Shown: piece after piece, positions 6,524 to 8,582 of the stretch
How positions within the stretch are numbered: position 1 is the first letter of the stretch
Layout of the letters: the number at the start of each line of letters is the position of its first letter
Assembly (NCBI GenBank): GCA_028876585.1
Contig: JAGWRL010000040.1
Coordinates: 1-8,582, forward strand
Length of the DNA: 8,582 nt
From: Pseudomonadota bacterium
GTDB lineage: Bacteria; Pseudomonadota; Alphaproteobacteria; Rhizobiales; Beijerinckiaceae
Direction of reading: 5' to 3'
Notes under the pieces: model-generated
Database searches by the model: none
What the model was told of the DNA's origin: nothing
Seen by the model: the letters and a program-made list of their open reading frames with translations, nothing else
Translations under genes and position numbers: made by a program

Positions 6524-8582
6524 CTACCGATAGTGGATTTCATAGCCCATCTGGCGCACGAGCGCGGGAACCGCGCGTTCGACGCCGTGGGCGATCTGGC
6601 CGTCGATATGGAAGTCGAGATCCTTGTCGCCGCCATATTCGAAATCGAGCTTGCGCAGCACCTCAAACAGCCGCGCCACCACATCAGCGCGGATCAGGAA
6701 CATGAAGCCGCTGATATAATCGAGTTCGCGGTTCTTGCCGCGCACGCCGAGCAGGTCGAGCAACCGTTCGTATTGCTCGACGTTCTTGCCCATCTCCTGC
6801 GAGCGCCATTCGCTGGAGCCGATCATGCCGAGGCGCGGATCGTCGCGGAACATGCGCACGCATTCGCGCGCCGTCTCCGCGCTGCCGGCGAAGGCGCTGA
6901 GCAGCGCGCGCCGCCAATATTCGCCGGTCTCGGCCCCGATATGCGGGCTCTTCTTGGAATGCAGGAAGGCGAACACGTCGTAGCGGGCGATGTCGACATG
7001 CTCCAACAGCCGCGTGAAGCCGCCGATGTCGCGGCCGGCGTCGTTGGACAGCATGATGAAGGCGCCGGGGCAGATCGCGCGCAACTGCGCCTGTAACTCC
7101 GGCGTCCAGACGAGATCAACCACGTTGATGAAGATGTCGAACGACGCGTCGCGGAAATTCTGCGCGAAGGCGACCAACTCTGGCAACAGGTCGGGATAGA
7201 AGGCGTGGATCAGGATGCAGACGTCGACCCGCTCCTTGTGCGCGGCGACCCGCAACGGCGCCTCGGCGCTGGGCAGGTTGATGTCGAGATCGTCGAGCCG
7301 GAACAACCATTTTCCAACCAGCCGCTTTTCCTGCCGGCCGTAGCGGCCATAGTGAAACAGCGCGCTGACGAAACGATGCTTCATGCCGGCGAGGTCGGGA
7401 TAGAAGCTGGTGTAATCGGCGAGCACGAAGCCGAGCGGAATGTCGCGCAGGCGCATGTTGGCGAGCCGCATCGCGCGGGTGTAGGAGGCGATGCGGTTGG
7501 CCAGCGCGCCGCTGCGGCGATATTGCGCTTCCAGCGCTTCGTCGCTGAGATCGCCCAGATCGGGATTGGCGTCGCGATAGATGGCGGCGTGGAAATCCTC
7601 GACGCCGCCCTCGGCGATCAGATCGCGCGCCAAAGCGAAAAGGCGCGGGTCGATCGGCGCGTCCATGCGCGGCGCGCTGCGCCATTCGCCGGGATGGGCG
7701 AGCGCGTGTTCGAGCGCGCCGGCGCCGCCCTCGACGCCGCGCTGCGAATTGTAGAACGCCGGCGAAAAGGCCGCGTGACAGGCAAGCCCGAGCGCCTCGC
7801 CGTGGGCGAGATAATGCGTCAGCGCCGGGCCGTCGAACTCCAGCTTGTTGCGCTCGCGATAATAGGCGGGATCAAACAGGATGTTGGGCAGCAGCGTCTC
7901 GTCGCGATGGCCGCGCGCGAGATAATGCGCGATGGCCGGTTCGCTCAGGCGCTCGCCGCGCTCGATCTCGATCTGATAGCGGTAGAGCGCGGGGTCGAAG
8001 GCGGCGATCAGCGGATAATCCTGAAAGCGCGGCGTGACCAGAAAGGCCTCCAACGGCGCCTCGATCTCCTCGCCGAGGTCGAAGGCGGCCAGGAATCGCT
8101 GCGTGTCGAAAACGGGCGAGGGATCGAGCCGCAGCCGGCCGCCCGTCTCCAGATAATGCGCCAGCGGATTGATCGTCGGATCGCCGTTCAGATGCTGCTC
8201 GCGATAGAAGCCGACGTCGAACAGGGGATGCGGATCGGCGCCGGCCCGCGCGCCCTCGCGCATGAAATCGAGCAACGGATCGCCGGCCCGCGCGCCACGG
8301 CGGCGGCGATAGAAATCGGGGGCGAACAGCGCCGTCGGGGCGACGCCGTCGCGCCAGCCCGCCAGCACGTAATGCAGCAGCGGATTGGCCAGCGCCTCCT
8401 CCGGCCGTTCGAGCTGGCCGAGATAATGGAACGGATCAAACAACGGCGCGATCTCGGCCGCGTGGCGCTTGAGGCTGGCCGAGACCGCGCTCGCGCGCTC
8501 AATGTCGGCCAGCAGCTTGTCGGCGAAGCGGCGCGCGGGGCGCGCGTCGGCCGACGCCTCGGGGGCGAGATGGGCGAGCAGC
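6524..8582 (-). CDS. FDP-type repeat protein with C-terminal RgpF-like (rhamnan synthesis F) domain, N-terminus outside window
   Basis: 685 residues are visible. The frame has no stop up to the right edge; the TTG at 8443 is an internal codon (Leu-Phe-Asp-Pro), so the gene continues beyond the window. Residues 48-306 hold seven tandem units of 35-41 residues, each opening with F-D/S/A-P-x-x-Y/F and most ending with HYL-x-x-G. Two more degenerate units occur near residues 334-364 (IYRDANPDL) and 387-421 (FYPDLAGM). Residues about 453-685 resemble RgpF: VDVCILIHAFYPDLLPEL, SNDAGRDIGGFTRLLE, YDVFAFLHSKKSPH, EYWRRALLSAF, IGSSEW and DYISGFMFLIRADV. RgpF proteins take part in rhamnose-containing polysaccharide synthesis, and similar repeats are common in large alphaproteobacterial glycan-assembly proteins. 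No membrane segment is seen in the visible part. The missing N-terminus may carry glycosyltransferase domains. It is the first visible gene of the operon, 5 bases before the GT4 gene. Confidence 0.87.
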   Translation of the reverse strand, partial: LLAHLAPEASADARPARRFADKLLADIERASAVSASLKRHAAEIAPLFDPFHYLGQLERPEEALANPLLHYVLAGWRDGVAPTALFAPDFYRRRRGARAGDPLLDFMREGARAGADPHPLFDVGFYREQHLNGDPTINPLAHYLETGGRLRLDPSPVFDTQRFLAAFDLGEEIEAPLEAFLVTPRFQDYPLIAAFDPALYRYQIEIERGERLSEPAIAHYLARGHRDETLLPNILFDPAYYRERNKLEFDGPALTHYLAHGEALGLACHAAFSPAFYNSQRGVEGGAGALEHALAHPGEWRSAPRMDAPIDPRLFALARDLIAEGGVEDFHAAIYRDANPDLGDLSDEALEAQYRRSGALANRIASYTRAMRLANMRLRDIPLGFVLADYTSFYPDLAGMKHRFVSALFHYGRYGRQEKRLVGKWLFRLDDLDINLPSAEAPLRVAAHKERVDVCILIHAFYPDLLPELVAFAQNFRDASFDIFINVVDLVWTPELQAQLRAICPGAFIMLSNDAGRDIGGFTRLLEHVDIARYDVFAFLHSKKSPHIGAETGEYWRRALLSAFAGSAETARECVRMFRDDPRLGMIGSSEWRSQEMGKNVEQYERLLDLLGVRGKNRELDYISGFMFLIRADVVARLFEVLRKLDFEYGGDKDLDFHIDGQIAHGVERAVPALVRQMGYEIHYR
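7664..8440 (-). repeat. Seven tandem FDP.YY-type protein repeats (coding)
   Basis: Within the RgpF-like protein, units begin at visible residues 48, 86, 121, 158, 195, 236 and 272. Their openings are FDPFHYL, FAPDFYR, FDVGFYR, FDTQRFL, FDPALYR, FDPAYYR and FSPAFYN; unit lengths are 38, 35, 37, 37, 41, 36 and 35. A second anchor in the middle of each unit is the P-L/A-x-x-HYL type (HYVLAG, HYLETG, HYLARG, HYLAHG), lost in units 2, 4 and 7. The DNA shows this as recurring GATAATGCG words. The units have diverged well beyond recent duplication. Confidence 0.85.

Noticed and set aside
7808..8430. Recurring GATAATGCG words as possible CRISPR or regulatory repeats
   Set aside because: They are in phase with the protein repeats and encode the recurring His-Tyr-Leu; spacing is irregular and there are no spacers.

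Overview
The window comes from a GC-rich bacterial chromosome, most likely an alphaproteobacterium. The basis is the GroEL C-terminus, which ends in a glycine-rich GGM tail closing with MDF, together with the high GC content and GC-rich third codon positions. A placement near the Hyphomicrobiales is only an impression, since no 16S or other marker gene is present.

Layout: the left edge holds the last 174 codons of a groEL gene on the plus strand (to 527). A strong Rho-independent terminator follows at once (about 546-572). The rest of the window (584 to the right edge) is a single compact minus-strand gene cluster that converges on groEL. In transcription order, right to left, it encodes: (1) the C-terminal 685 residues of a protein with at least seven FDP.YY-type repeats followed by an RgpF-like (rhamnan synthesis F) domain; (2) a GT4-family glycosyltransferase; (3) RfbF, glucose-1-phosphate cytidylyltransferase; (4) an extended-SDR NAD-dependent epimerase/dehydratase; (5) an RfbC/RmlC-type 3,5-epimerase; (6) a 767-residue fusion of an SDR domain, a beta-rich module and a SAM-dependent methyltransferase. 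The junctions are a 5-base gap or overlaps of 4, 8, 1 and 4 bases, so this is very probably one translationally coupled operon whose promoter lies beyond the right edge.

Working together: RfbF would activate glucose-1-phosphate as CDP-glucose. The two SDR domains and the 3,5-epimerase would reshape the sugar, and the fused methyltransferase might methylate it. The GT4 enzyme and the RgpF-like protein would transfer or assemble the product into a surface polysaccharide (O-antigen, capsule or exopolysaccharide). No canonical CDP-glucose 4,6-dehydratase is visible, and neither SDR has the Asp-Glu pair typical of such dehydratases. The exact sugar is therefore unknown. This missing step and the three-part fusion are the most interesting points.

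No tRNA, rRNA, CRISPR array, insertion sequence or gene-free stretch over 300 bases was seen.
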